From NCBI GenBank assembly GCA_030549495.1, contig JAUIRK010000121.1, positions 851,235 through 915,234 on the forward strand: a stretch of DNA of 64,000 nucleotides, written 5' to 3'. The stretch comes from Nectonema munidae. Taxonomy: Eukaryota; Nematomorpha; Nectonematoida; Nectonematidae. This document shows positions 24,028-35,561 of the stretch, piece by piece. A program made the translations under genes and the position numbers. The first letter of the stretch is position 1. Each line of letters starts with the position of its first letter. Under the pieces are notes generated by a model that was not told the DNA's origin, did no database searches, and worked only from the letters and a program-made list of their open reading frames with translations.

Positions 24028-24085
24028 AAATTATCTTAAAAAATTAAAAGAGGCTTCTTTTCGTTAAAGAAAGCCTAGAGTAGAA

Positions 24086-26353
24086 CTAATCACTCTCATC
24101 AGTAGTATAATCCAAGTCAGAAGCATTTTGTACTTTCTTTTTGTTAGCAGAGAAATTAGCATTGCCAGAAAAAGCACTCTGTAAGGTATTGCTATTTCCA
24201 TCTTCTTCCCCTTCATCGCTTATTTCCCATTGAGGATGATTAATTGGAACTATCGCTTCCTTGTCTACGCTAATTTTAATTATTTTCACGCGATCACAAT
24301 CCATATAACTATCGGAACGAAGAACGATACTGTATGTATAAGTGCCGGAAACTGCTGGAGCACTTAACTTTAACTCATAGCTTTCTTCAATATCTGATAA
24401 GTTAGTGACATAGATAGGCATGCCAGCTAGAGAGTCGGTCTTACGATTAACGATATACAACCACCACCATTCGTACTTTATAGCGGGAAATAACGGACAG
24501 TGAACAATAACAGTATCTTTAACTTGTGTTAGTTGTGTCTTTTTGGAAGTCTTGTATTGAAAGTCAAAATAATCATCATCATAATTCTCTGCGTCTTCTT
24601 CCTCAATTTCAGCAGAAATGGCTTCATTTACATCATTTTTTAGGATTTCTTCTTCACTTGTATCTTCAGATTCTGAACTAATGACTTCACTGCTGCCCTC
24701 TGAACTATCCATTCCTTTTATTTTTTCAGAATGATTGTTGACTTTAGCCCTGGAGCTTAAACATGGCTTTGAAACGTTTGAAGAAGTTTTATTGAAGGGC
24801 GTTGTTTGTTTTTTCTTTGTCTTCTTTTTTTGTTTTGCCCAAGCTTTCGGTTTTATATTCACTGACTTTTCATCAGCATCTTTTTTTGTTTCAGAAGATT
24901 CAACAGCAGTGAGAGTTAACGTGCCCAGGCCTTTACGTTTTAATTTGACAATAACAGTAATGACAGAATTAGCTGTTATTTTGTGACTATCTTCATCATC
25001 AATAACTTTAAATTGAATATCCATCTCTACATACGGCATAGAGTTTAGGACGTTAACAATATTATTGTACTCCCAGTCACTAAGGCGAGAAAGCATATTT
25101 CTTCGTTCATTATTTTTCATTTTAGCTAAATCTTTAAGAGAACGAATGTTCTTCTTAATACAAAATTTTAGAATATCCTCATTCATGTGAGGCAACTGTA
25201 ACAGAGGATTTTTGTAATCCCATAGACCTTGAACAATCATCGGGCTCACTCGCATCACATTTTCTAGAGATTCTAAACGAGGACAGACTTGAAATCTTCC
25301 TGCAACAAAATGAGCTGTTAATTGCACAATGCAGTTGATCATTTCATTAATTAATGCTGGACATTTTTTAAGTATGTAAGACTTATCAAGTTCTAAATGT
25401 TCTGGAACACGTTGATGCGATAAATGACAATGAACTAGTATCCTAGCCTTCATACTATAAGGAGCTGATAACGGCCTTTCTTTATTTTTTTCATTGAGGT
25501 TAGAAAGAGATCGCATCAGATTGGGTAAATCTTCATTATCACTTGGTCTTTCTGTAATTTCTGAATTATAAAACTTACAAAATTCAAAGGAAGCTGATAA
25601 AATCATCAAAACGCGTTTGATAAGCATGTTAGGTGTCTTGTAGAAAAAATACATAAACAGATTTGAAGTATCAAGTAAAATCTTGCATTCACTATACTTT
25701 ATAGAGTTGTACCACCAAGAACCAACAATAATAGGCAAGAGAACAATGAAAAGAAATATGTACAAAAGTAAAACCCAAAAGGAATTATTCTTATCAACAA
25801 TCCAAGCGGGAAGAGCTATTCCAAACCTAGTCGTCAAGGGACCATCAGGGTTTCCATATTCTTCCCAATTCATTCGAGATTCTTCGTCTGTGAGAGCTGC
25901 ATACGCTTTAGCTATTTTCATAAACTTTTCATCACTCCCTGTCTCTATCTTATCTGGATGGTAAATTTTACTCAACTCTCTGTATTTTTTCCTTATAACT
26001 GAGGCTGAAGCACTTCGATCAACTTCAAGAATAGAATAGGGATCGTATTCAGTCCAGTCCTTGTCCTGGAAAATGGATAAATACGCCGAACGAAATAAAA
26101 CAGTATATAGCAAAATAAAAGTAACAAAAACAAAAGCCTTTTTCCACAATGACTTTGGTTTAATAGAAAGTAGGTATTCTGTCTTCAGATGGCATTCGTC
26201 ACAAGAACAATTACACAAGGATTTAACACTCTTTTTTTCCTTCTTGGGCCAAAAGTAAAATGTTGATGGAACTAAAACAAGAGCTAAAAAGACACTGAAA
26301 AAGTAGTTCGTGATTGTGCCTTTCTGATCATACTCAAATTTGTGAGCAGCCAT
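24086..26353 (-). CDS. SEC63: SEC63, ER translocation J-protein
   Basis: A 755-residue protein from the first ATG (26353); human SEC63 is 760. Sec63 sits in the ER membrane with SEC61 and SEC62 and recruits BiP to drive protein import. Seen here: a start like human (MAAHKFEYDQ), membrane segments near 14-35, 72-93 and 192-211, the lumenal J domain at about 104-171 with HPD at 132-134 and AKAYAALTDEESR, then GIALPAWIVD and GSWWYNSIKYS. After these come the cytosolic Brl/SEC63 region, a Lys-rich linker (about 500-560), an acidic stretch, EWWWLYIVNRK, LRSDSYMDCDRVK and an acidic tail. All typical elements are present in normal order, with no introns. The gene lies upstream of RAD51D on the same strand. 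Confidence 0.95.
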   Translation of the reverse strand: MAAHKFEYDQKGTITNYFFSVFLALVLVPSTFYFWPKKEKKSVKSLCNCSCDECHLKTEYLLSIKPKSLWKKAFVFVTFILLYTVLFRSAYLSIFQDKDWTEYDPYSILEVDRSASASVIRKKYRELSKIYHPDKIETGSDEKFMKIAKAYAALTDEESRMNWEEYGNPDGPLTTRFGIALPAWIVDKNNSFWVLLLYIFLFIVLLPIIVGSWWYNSIKYSECKILLDTSNLFMYFFYKTPNMLIKRVLMILSASFEFCKFYNSEITERPSDNEDLPNLMRSLSNLNEKNKERPLSAPYSMKARILVHCHLSHQRVPEHLELDKSYILKKCPALINEMINCIVQLTAHFVAGRFQVCPRLESLENVMRVSPMIVQGLWDYKNPLLQLPHMNEDILKFCIKKNIRSLKDLAKMKNNERRNMLSRLSDWEYNNIVNVLNSMPYVEMDIQFKVIDDEDSHKITANSVITVIVKLKRKGLGTLTLTAVESSETKKDADEKSVNIKPKAWAKQKKKTKKKQTTPFNKTSSNVSKPCLSSRAKVNNHSEKIKGMDSSEGSSEVISSESEDTSEEEILKNDVNEAISAEIEEEDAENYDDDYFDFQYKTSKKTQLTQVKDTVIVHCPLFPAIKYEWWWLYIVNRKTDSLAGMPIYVTNLSDIEESYELKLSAPAVSGTYTYSIVLRSDSYMDCDRVKIIKISVDKEAIVPINHPQWEISDEGEEDGNSNTLQSAFSGNANFSANKKKVQNASDLDYTTDESD

Positions 26354-26375
26354 TAACAATTAAATTTATTCAGAG

Positions 26376-26382
26376 CTAAAAA
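26376..26382 (-). promoter_or_regulatory. Acceptor-like TTTTTAG before SEC63
   Basis: The minus strand reads TTTCTTTTTAG, ending 22 nt before the ATG, a good polypyrimidine-AG acceptor. It would place a 5'UTR splice or spliced-leader site right before the gene. Confidence 0.5.
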
Positions 26383-26849
26383 GAAATTAAATTATATAAA
26401 GATAATAAATTAGACATTATATTTTCCCTAGAAAGATAAACTTCTATAAGTAAGAGTTGCTGCTTGCTTATAAAACAAGTATGATGATCGCATTATAGGA
26501 TGTAATAATCATTCGAATACATGATAATGTAAGATAAGAGATTAAAAGAGGGAATGCAGACTTTCGAGTCAAACATCATGCCAAGCTGCTGTAAATATTT
26601 TACAAACGATGTGAGAGCTATATAATAATAATAATAATCCATTGTTTCAATATGCACACAATAAGTAAGCAATGTTTATCACAGTGTCTCCTTGTAGTAT
26701 TTTTGAGCAAACACATGTTGATAAATCCGCTAAATTTTCTCATCTTTTTGTGGCACAGTGATTCTATTTCTCTTTGTTTCCTTCTCTGTTTTTCTCTTCC
26801 AATTTCTCTGCTAAAACTCAATCACTCAAGATCTCTTCTTTCACTCAAG

Positions 26850-27017
26850 CGCCCCCCCCCCCATGTACCTCATATACCTCATAGTGCCACCCATGCACCT
26901 TATGCGATATCAATTTTCGAAAATTTCTCCAATGAAAGGATCAATAAAGTATAAATAATGTTGCTCAAGTTTTTAAATTGTGCCCCCTCTATCAACTTTT
27001 TTCTGGCTACGCCACTG
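26850..27017. mobile_element. Degenerate hAT MITE inside copy A
   Basis: The right end GGCTACGCCACTG is followed by cttctctc, matching the duplication beside the same MITE in copy B (33133-33341). The left end is eroded into a C run. Confidence 0.5.
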
Positions 27018-28012
27018 CTTCTCTCTAATTTGTATTTAGAGTTAAATTAAAAATAATTCTATTTTATCTCATTAGAAACTAGTTTTTAGCGAAATATAAG
27101 TTCAATATTTTCAGAAACTTTTTTCATGATACCAAAGTTCAGCTATTTAAATTAATCACAATTTTTGGTAAAAATTTAGTTCCATCAATACACCAAACAT
27201 TTTGCAAAAATGAAAATTTGTGTTTTTAAATGAGAGATAAATAGTTTTCAATAGTTACAATTTTATATCAATGAATATTGTCAGACTCGCGTTAAATTTT
27301 TTTTTCAATAAAGGTCACTTAATCTCTATCAGTACGTTTGTTACATTTTGTAACATTTTTCATTAGCTATTTGGGAATGAATATTTTGACTAGCTATTAA
27401 GTTTAAAAGCAAAAATACTCAATTTGTTTAATATTTGAGCAGAGATATTTTTTATAATGTTCGATTGTTAAATTTTGTAAGTAAAACTGTACATAATTAA
27501 TTAAATCGTTTTTTAACGAAAATTTGTTGATTATTATTATAAAAATATAATATCGAAACAAAATGTTTCAGTTGTTAAAATGTACTTGATCATTTTGACA
27601 GCTGTCTGAATATATTTGTAGACAGAAATATTCAAAAAAAATCAATGATTTTCTTTTCTCGTATACTATGATTTTAAAAAATGGTTTATTTTTATGATTT
27701 TGTGTTCTTAGACTTAAATAATTTTATGAAAAGTGATTAAACTACCAATTTTTGTATACTATGATTCATTACATTATGTAAAAAATACAAGTGCTACCAA
27801 ATCAGCTACTTCAACGTTGGCTTTTGCTGCTTATAAAAACTTAAAAATATCAAATAAACTATCTCATTTTGTATGCCTCTTATTATTTTGAAATTATTCT
27901 GAGAACAGAGAGTTTCATTTTAAAATACTGAAAATTGCTTTATTAGTTTATTTTGTCTCCTTTCTCTCTTATGTTAACTATGTAGCAAAACTTTCAATTT
28001 TGAGTAAAAGGT

Positions 28013-28150
28013 AAGGTAAAGGTACCGTGGGTGTGTTTTCATTGACAAGGCACTGATGTACCGCTTATGTCAAACTATGAACAAATTGGTATCGATGAGG
28101 AATCAAATCAAGAGGCTTCCGTGCTGAGTCAATCATCTCAACCAACCTGA
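28013..28150 (-). repeat. tRNA-like SINE segment in copy A
   Basis: Minus-strand head and B box (GATTTGATTCC form), then the GTTTGACATAAGCGG body and CTTGTCAATGAAAACAC tail. Also present in copies B and C, so it was part of the family before the copies spread. Confidence 0.6.
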
Positions 28151-29299
28151 TACGTCAAATTAGTTTTCAAAAAACTTAAGTTATGTTCTAAATTTTTTTT
28201 AGTTTTTGTTGAAGCTCTATAACTTTTTCTGATAGACTTTTTTTCCTTAAAAATTTTTATAAAAGGCAAATCATTGCATAATGTTAAAAGTTATTTTACT
28301 TTTTGTAGATTTTTGTAGCTTGCACAAATTTAGCTTTTAAACTATTTTTGAATGATGCTGAGAAAAATGAAGTAATGCAAACTTAATTTTTTGTTTGCAC
28401 AATTTTATCTTTATTTTATACATTTTTTTGAGAGTCTAACTAACTCACACTCATTCTTCTTATACACCAAAAAGAATGAAAAAATTCGAATACAAAGTTT
28501 TCTAACTTTAGTTCTGTTTTACATTTTTGATAGAAATTACCTCAGAAAAGTTATGTAATTTGGATGTGTTTTTTTAATTTATTTTTCTCAATAAAACATT
28601 TTTTTATTTTTTAGGAAGAAAGAACAACTGAAAATTAATGATTTTTTCATTCAATATAATTTTCAATTTTTTTATTGTTAATTTATATTTTTACCCCCTT
28701 TCTACACATAATTTGGAGATGGTGCGCATGTTTCTGGAAGTGAGAAGGAAGGAGCTATATATAAGTCCTCATTCATTGCTGACGTTAAACTAGGAGGGGG
28801 GGTTAAAGTTTACATTAAGATTAAGTAAGAATGAAATAGAATAGATAAGAGAGCAGTAGGAATTCAGGAAAATGTGTTGTCTTTTTTGGAAGACGCTTGA
28901 AAGTCCGCCTCCTCCAATAAGCATGTGCGCCCTGAATCAATCACATTTTTTTCATATAAACATCGCAGGATGTCCAGTAGACTCTTTTCCTTCAGACTAC
29001 ATTCACTCATATAAAACTCTCTAACCTTCAGTTATTTGTTTTCAGTTATTTTCTCTATCAATCAAATATCCTTTCATCAATTCTTGTGATGTGCCTGATA
29101 AACAACTTCAAATAAAAAGCCTAATATTTGGTCTCCCGTGGTATTTCCAGACCAGTAATTTTGAAAATTGCAAAAAATCCCCCCCCCCCCCCCCCCAATA
29201 ACTTTGAGGATGTACGAGGTAATTGTTTAATTATAAGCTATTAAAGAAAGAATATATAAATGGTATTACCTTTATATCAATGAAAATGAAAAAATAATG

Positions 29300-29570
29300 G
29301 AAAATTCAATATCTGAAAATATTGAACTTATATTGCGCTAAAAACTAGTTTCTAATGAGATAAAATAAAATTATTTTTAATTTAACTCCAAATACAAATT
29401 AAAGAGCTGAATGAGATAGGAGAGCTTGAACGAGAGAAGAGAGCTTGAGTGAAAGGAGAGAACTTGAATTAGAGAAGAGAGCATGAATGAGAGAAGAGAG
29501 CTTGAGTTTTAGCAGAGAAAGCGGAAGAGAAAAACAGGAGACAGAAAGAGAAATAGAACCATTTTGACGT
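29300..29570 (-). repeat. Inverted partial copy of the 26740-27130 segment
   Basis: Blocks such as CTAGTTTCTAATGAGATAAAA here, and the CTTGAGTTTTAGCAGAGAAAG stretch, are reverse complements of sequence at 26740-27130 in copy A. This makes copy A a foldback-like structure spanning about 2.8 kb. Confidence 0.6.
29403..29512. repeat. Purine-rich short tandem repeat
   Basis: Four to five imperfect units of about 22-25 bp built on GAGAGAAGAGAGCTTGAGTGA. A related stretch is at 46165-46250. Confidence 0.65.
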
Positions 29571-29574
29571 CTTA

Positions 29575-30340
29575 TACACACATATATAGTCAGATCTCAT
29601 TAATAAAATAAAAAATATTTCGATTTTGTCATTATTTACAGAATTTTTGGTGGTAAAGAAATCTACTATCTGCTGAACAAAGACTTGGGTTCCAATAAAT
29701 ATTTGTTAACAACTGAATTATACAAAAGGCAAAACAAAAGACCTTTTGAAAAATTTCTAAATCAAGAATTGGATTTTTCCTTATAATATTCCAATTCCAA
29801 ATTATGCAACTTGCACACTAATCACTCGCACCATCCACAAAACTAACACAACAGAAACATTGCGAAGCATTCAAGCGATCAAATACAATTACCGTGAACA
29901 CTCACCTTTAATCTGCACTTTTTTACGAGAATTGACTAAAAACGGGAGTGCGTGTTATTTACGTAAACTTTCAAGAGTCTTTCGTTTTACAATAAAGCGC
30001 AATGTACTTACTTATATTATACTAACATCACAGACTTATCTAATGAATTCAAAATTTTTAGCTTAAATGGTCAGCTGATTGCCTCTAGGTTTTCTGAAAT
30101 TGATCTAGTTGCAATATAGGATCGTAGTTACAAGTTTGGGGGTTTCTCGTTTGGACAGTATTACTTTTTGAGCAGCTAAAACTATATTGAGCGAACACTC
30201 TGGAGTTGCTTTTTTGATTCATAGAAAGCATGATTTTATAAAGATAGAAGAAAGTGTTAATAATTACAATTACTTTGCGTGTTTGTGGATTAGAACACAA
30301 TATATATCGTATATATAATTTCCTCCATCTCTCTCCAATA
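29575..30340. other. No gene recognised
   Basis: Slightly more mixed composition than its surroundings. A 68-residue frame at 29860-30066 has no recognised domain. It could be an exon but I cannot support that. Confidence 0.35.
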
Positions 30341-30354
30341 ACATCATTTACTTT

Positions 30355-31080
30355 TTGCATCAATTTTCTGAATTTATAAATTTGATGGATAAATCTACCA
30401 GTGTAATAGTGAGTGATTTTAATATAAATTTACTAAATATTGACATTGATGACAAAGTAAAAAACCTTCATGATATCTTAATTTCAAGCTATTTGAAGAC
30501 AACTATTACCAAAACCACTAGCCCAGAATCAAGTACTCTAATAGATAATATTATTATATCAAATAAAATAAGTCAGTATAAATCATATATATTTCCTTCA
30601 GTAATAGTTGACCAATATTCTGTGATCATTTCTATTGGTGAACTTGAAAACAGGTAAGTAAACATTTTTCTATAAAATTCATTCATAAACAATGCAAGCA
30701 AATTTAATTGGTACTTGGGCCTTATTATGACTGTTGAAAACCTTTAACGTCTCTTCTCATAGAAAAAATCAGTGATTTAATTGAAACAAACATGGTTACA
30801 AGATTTGTTGAAATGAAGAAAAAATGTAAGCATGAGCGAAAGAGTTGGACTTCGTTTAAAGTAATAAAATTGATAAAAATTCGTGGTAAACTACATAAAA
30901 ATTAAGAAAAAAACATCAGACAAGAGAAAATTTTCTTTTCTATAGAAATATAATCAAAAATTTAGAAGAAAAATAATACTATTTTAAATTATTCAAAAAT
31001 TCTAAGAATAACAGGGATACTTGGAAAAAAGTTAATTCTATGATTAAAAAGAATATATGCAGGATATGAGTTGATCATGG
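30355..31080 (+). pseudogene. LINE endonuclease fragment
   Basis: The frame at 30355-30657 reads SDFNINLLNIDID, then ISSYLKTTITKTTSPESS, then TLIDNIIIS, the C-terminal half of the AP-like endonuclease of Jockey/CR1-group LINEs (GDFN motif with G changed to S). A linker-like piece, DTWKKVNSMIKKN, follows near 31015-31060 in broken frames. Reverse transcriptase is missing. Confidence 0.7.
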
Positions 31081-31775
31081 GAAAACTGAGTTTAGAAAAA
31101 TTGATCTTTGCGATATTTTATCTGCAGTGATAATAATCAAATCAAAATGGGACGAAGATATCGATGGCAACAGGAATAAAATACTTGATTGTTAATCAGT
31201 GTGAAACATTATGCATTTTTGAATCAGAGTAATATAATTCAAGGCATGATAATGGACTGTTGTCACTCATGAACTCCACTTTACATTAGATATTGATTTG
31301 AAATTTTTAGTCACACATATAGTGGCGAAGTCATTGCATCGAACCTATTAAAAAAATATATTTTAAAATATCCGCCCCACCTAATGTTGAAACATAACTA
31401 GTTATTATTGAAATTAAAACATTTTTCATTTCTAAATCTAACTCATTCGGTTTTATATTTAAATAATTTTGGTAAGTTAGGCAGATTTTAACGTTTTTTA
31501 TAGTCAAGTCCGGGGTATCATATTTATGAAGAATAGTAGAGGTTCTACTTTTTCAGCGTTAACAAAAGCGGGCTTAGAGTTTCAAAGGATGCTAAAGGTT
31601 TTATATTATAGTCTGTAAACTTATTTATGAACTCGGAATCAAGCATATCTAGTATTTCAAAAAGTCTACGTAGAGTTAGTTGATCTTAGTATTTTTATAT
31701 AAGCACAATATCATATATGTAACAGGAGTTATTTCTTGAGATATTATCTTTTCAAATATATCTATTGTATACCTA
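31080..31775. other. No clear gene; possible old protein relic on minus strand
   Basis: Minus-strand pieces at about 31520-31690 (LRRLFEILDMLDSEFINKFT, then NIKPLASFETLSPLLLTLKK) look protein-like but belong to no family I can name. Confidence 0.25.
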
Positions 31776-31776
31776 A

Positions 31777-32345
31777 GCAGGGTTATGGAGTCGGAGTGGG
31801 TGGAGGCACGCGTTTTGAGGATTTGTAGTCCTAATAATTATTGAGATTCAGACTCCGATTTAAAAAATATTTATATTCTTAATTGCTAGATTAAGGAATA
31901 AATTCTTAACGAAACGCAACATAAAAATGTTTATTATTCTAGTTTAACCATGTGTTTTTGCAAATCATAGAAAAAGGCTGAAGTATTCAATAAAATCAAA
32001 AAATGATCTTTTTTTATTACACTTATACCTTATAACGGAACTAAGCTCAATATATGAGTAGAATTTTTTTTAAACCAAATACTTTTGAAAAAATAATTTA
32101 GGATTAATATATTTTTTGAATGATATTGTTTGGGTTTAGAATTTAGATTAAAAGGACATAGACAACAATTTGGAATTTTTTTTGAAGAAAACACTAAATC
32201 AGAAATACAAACTAATAAAACATTTAAATAAATTATTTTGAAGAAAATAGATTAAACATTTTGCGTTGCAACATAAAGCAGAAGCGTGTAAGATTCAGAT
32301 CTTTCAATGACAGTTCACAAATGACAATGAAATATGGTACATGTC
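31777..32345. repeat. GGAGTCGG-type dispersed element
   Basis: Starts CAGGGTTATGGAGTCGGAG. Its right part (32240-32350) is the reverse complement of 44020-44150. Related edges occur at 42528 and 55022-55300. The CAGGGTT start and GACTCC-rich tips resemble non-autonomous hAT elements. Confidence 0.5.
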
Positions 32346-32359
32346 ATCACAGTATTAAT

Positions 32360-32755
32360 ATTAGTTATAAATCAGTGTTTCCCAACGTTTAGACACTTGC
32401 GATCCTTTGCCAAAATGCTAAAAAGACAGGACCCCCTGCAATAAAGTAGCGTGATTAATAATTGTATTTTCTGTGAATGAAAAGGCTTACATTTTTTTTA
32501 AGAATTTTCTCATTATTTAAAAATAAAGTAAATAAACAATTGGTTCGAATTTATAATACAAAAAACAAGTTTTAAAAGGTATTTACCTGAATTTGTGCGA
32601 TGTCTGCAGTTGTATTTCGGCATCAAACTTTGAAATTAATGGTCTAATGTTTGTTAGATCATGTCTCATGCCATCTAGAACATGTTATCTGTCTCTATTT
32701 CTTGTTTTTAAATTAACAAGAGTTGAAAACCTTCGCCCCCGCCCCCCCCCCCCCC
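32360..32755. mobile_element. hAT-like MITE fragment
   Basis: The left tip CAGTGTTTCCCAACGTTTAG and the nearby GGACCCCCTGCAATAAA are typical of a widespread hAT MITE form. The right end is not identified; a C run and copy B follow. Confidence 0.45.
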
Positions 32756-33132
32756 AATAATTTTCTATAAGTAAGAGTTGCTGCTTGTTTATAAAACATG
32801 TATGATGATCATGATCATTCGAAAAGATAAAAGAATGGAGACTTTCGAATCAATCAAACATCACATGCCAAGCTGCTCTGAAATTCCTATCGAACATATT
32901 TTACAGACGATGCGTGAGAACTATATAATAATAATCCATTGCTTCAATATGCACACAATAAGTCAGCAATGTTTATCACAGTCTCCTCTTTATAGTATTT
33001 TTGAGCAAACACCTGTTGATGATCCACTAGATTTTCTCATCTTCTGTCCCAGTAATTCTATTTCTCTTTCTGTCTCCTGTTTTTTTCTTCCGCTTTCTCT
33101 GCTAAAACTCAATCATTCAGCTCTCTTCTCTC

Positions 33133-33341
33133 CAGTGACGTAGCTAGGCTGGGGCATCAGGGGCCGTGCCCACACTCCTATGTACCGCATGGTGCCCCCA
33201 TGCATCTTATGCGATATCAGTTTTTGAAAATTTTCCCAATGAAAGGATCAAGAAAGTATAAAAAAAAAGTAAATAATGTTGTGCAAGTTTTTTATTTTTA
33301 AATTGTGCCCCTTCTATCAACTTTTTTTGGCTACACCACTG
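33133..33341. mobile_element. hAT MITE with 8-bp duplication
   Basis: 209 bp, tips CAGTGACGTAGC and the complement of CAGTGGTGTAGC, flanked by cttctctc (33125-33132) and cttctgtc (33342-33349), a duplication with one difference. The same MITE is at the same place in copies A and C, so it was inserted before those copies spread. Confidence 0.8.
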
Positions 33342-33850
33342 CTTCTGTCTAATTTGCATTTAGAGTAAAATTAAAATAGTTTTCAATCGTTACAATTTTA
33401 TATCAATGAATATTTTTAGACTCGCGCTAAGAATTTTTTTTTTCAACAAGTCACTTAATCTTTATCACTACGTTTGTTACATTTTGTAACATTTGAAAAC
33501 TTTAATTTTTTCAAGTCAAGAAATTTTGTTCAATAGTTATTTGGGAATGAATATTTTGACTATCTATTCAGTTTAAAAGCAAGAATACTCTATTTTTAAT
33601 ATTTGAGCAGAGATATTTTTTATAATGTTCGATTGTTGAATTTTATAAATAACATTGTACATAATTAAATCATTTTTTTAAAGAAAATTTGTTGATTATT
33701 ATAATAAAAATATATCGAAACAAAATGTTTCAGTTGTTAAAAATGTACTTGATCTATTTATGACGCTGTCAGAATTTTATTTGTTGACAGAAATATTAAA
33801 AAAAAATGTAATGATTTTCTTTGCTCGTATACTTTGATTTATGTTAGTTT

Positions 33851-34183
33851 GGTCCTCGGACATTTCGCCCCATTATTTCCATAAGATAGTTCGCCCCATT
33901 ATTTTCATAAGACAGTTCGCCTCATTATTTTCATAAGACATTTTGTTTCATGGTCAATTCGCACCGTTTTTTTCATAAGACATTTTGTCTCATGGACAAT
34001 TCTAAAAAATTAAGAGATAAAATGATTAATTTGAAATAATTTAATAGAGATAAAATAAACAATATAAAATTTTTTAATAATTTTACACATATAATAAGCA
34101 AAGATGGATGAAACAAATAGCCTATGAGACAATTTGTCCAGGGGGGGGGGCAAATTGTTTATGGGGCGAAATGTCTGTTGACC
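33851..34183. mobile_element. MITE with TTCGCCCC-type repeats
   Basis: Tips GGTCCTCGGACATTTCGCCC and the complement of GGTCAACAGACATTTCGCCC. Inside the left arm about four 26-bp units (TTCGCCCCATTATTTTCATAA core) repeat in tandem. The inverted copy at 45233-45550 sits at the matching point of copy C. Superfamily not assigned. Confidence 0.75.
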
Positions 34184-34325
34184 TTTCTTTATGCCTCCTA
34201 TTATTTTGAAATTATTCTGAGAACAGACGGTTCCATTTTAAAATAGTGAAAATTACTTTATTAGTTTATTTTGTTTCCTTCTCTCTTATGTTAATTATGT
34301 AACAAATTTTTCAATTTTGAGTAAA

Positions 34326-34500
34326 AGGTAAGGTGCAGCGGGTGTATTTTCATTGACAAGGCACTGATGTACCGCTTATGTCAAACTATGAACAAATTCG
34401 TATCGATGAGGAATCGAATCCAGAGGCTTCCGTGCTGAGTCCATCATCTCAACCAACCTGCCATGCCACCCATAGAGTATGCTGTAGGGGATGCGTCAAA
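34326..34500 (-). repeat. tRNA-like SINE segment in copy B
   Basis: Minus-strand head GGCAGGTTGGTTGAGATGATGG and B box GGATTCGATTCC, then GTTTGACATAAGCGG and CTTGTCAATGAAAATACACC. The best-preserved of the three. Confidence 0.7.
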
Positions 34501-35000
34501 TTAGTTTTCAAAAACTTAAGTTATGCTCTAAAATTTTTTGTTTTTGTTGAAGCTCTATAACTTTTTCTGATAGACTTTTTTCCTTAAAAGTTATTATAAA
34601 AGGCAAATCATTGCAAAATGTTAAAAGTTATTTTACTTTTTGTAGCTTGTATCAATTTAGCTTTTAAACTATTTTTGAATGATGCTGAGTAAAATGAAAT
34701 AATGCGATCTTAATTTTTTGTTTGCACAATTATAACTTCATTTTATACCCTTGCCACTGAATCAATCACATTTTTTCATATAAACATCGCAGGGTGTCTA
34801 CTGTCTAGTAGACTCTTTGCCTTTAGACTACATTCACTCATATAAAACTATCCAACCTTCAGTTATTTGTTTTCTCTATGAATCAAATATTCTTTCATCA
34901 ATTCCTGTAATGTGCCTGGTAGACTACTTCATTTTTCAAATGAAAAGCCTATTCCACCCCCTAACAATTTTGGACTTTTTTAAACTAGTGTATATTCGAT

Positions 35001-35561
35001 GGTTGTACTTTGTAGGTAAAAATGCCTCCAGAATAAATGCCCCTAATTAAAAAGTAGGAAAAAATGCCCCTTAATTTTTGATTTTAAGGATTTTTTTAAT
35101 CATATAAATATTTTTATTTGGTACCGTTTTGAAAGCCTAAATTTCTAAAATTTCTTAATCTATAGGGTTTTTTTCTTTATAAAGTTCTTGAAAACAATAG
35201 CAAAGGCGCAGATTTGTGGGAATGTGTTCTTAAAATCAGTTAAAATACAAATTATATTTAGAAAGTCTTCTGATAGACAAAAAGTCCAAAAATATTTACT
35301 GTTTTATAAAAAAAATTTTATATTTAAAAAATTGTCGTATGCTGAGTTTTTTAGTTTACTTTAATTAAATTTTAAATGTTTTAAATGAAAAGTTAACTTT
35401 TTTTTTTACAAAAAACCTTTGACATATCTTTTTTAAAAAAAATTTTTTTTTAATTTTAATTAATAATTTTTGAATTTTTTTTGTGTTGGGGCATTTTTTC
35501 CTAATTTTAAATTGGGGCATTTTTTCCTACTTTTTAATTGGGTGAATTTTTTCTGCGCACG
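35001..35561. mobile_element. MULE-type MITE with 9-bp duplication
   Basis: 561 bp flanked by an exact atattcgat at 34992-35000 and 35562-35570. Subterminal inverted repeats hold AATTAAAAAGTAGGAAAAAA next to TGCCCC, recalling the GAAAAAATGCCCC tip of the MULE at 4835. It interrupts copy B and is absent from copies A and C. Confidence 0.75.

Larger units (their letters stand above)
26440..29225 (+). repeat. Long repeat family, copy A
   Basis: Begins TATAAGTAAGAGTTGCTGC and ends near GAGGATGTACGAGG. Collinear with copies B (32760-35815) and C (44408-46580, inverted), differing by insertions. Its right edge (after a run of about 20 C) resembles CAGGGGCGCACATCCTC of copy B inverted, a hAT-like terminus. 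About 0.5 kb at 28425-28935 is absent from copy B. No transposase is present; probably a non-autonomous element of the hAT type, class not proven. It starts about 90 bp upstream of the SEC63 ATG. Confidence 0.65.

Noticed and set aside
24053-24076. Histone-type 3' stem-loop after SEC63
   Set aside because: The hairpin is imperfect and lacks the conserved histone stem-loop sequence; SEC63 is not a histone gene.
26354-26359. SEC63 start upstream of 26353
   Set aside because: The two extra codons begin with TTG; the ATG at 26353 gives MAAHKFEYD, which matches the human start.
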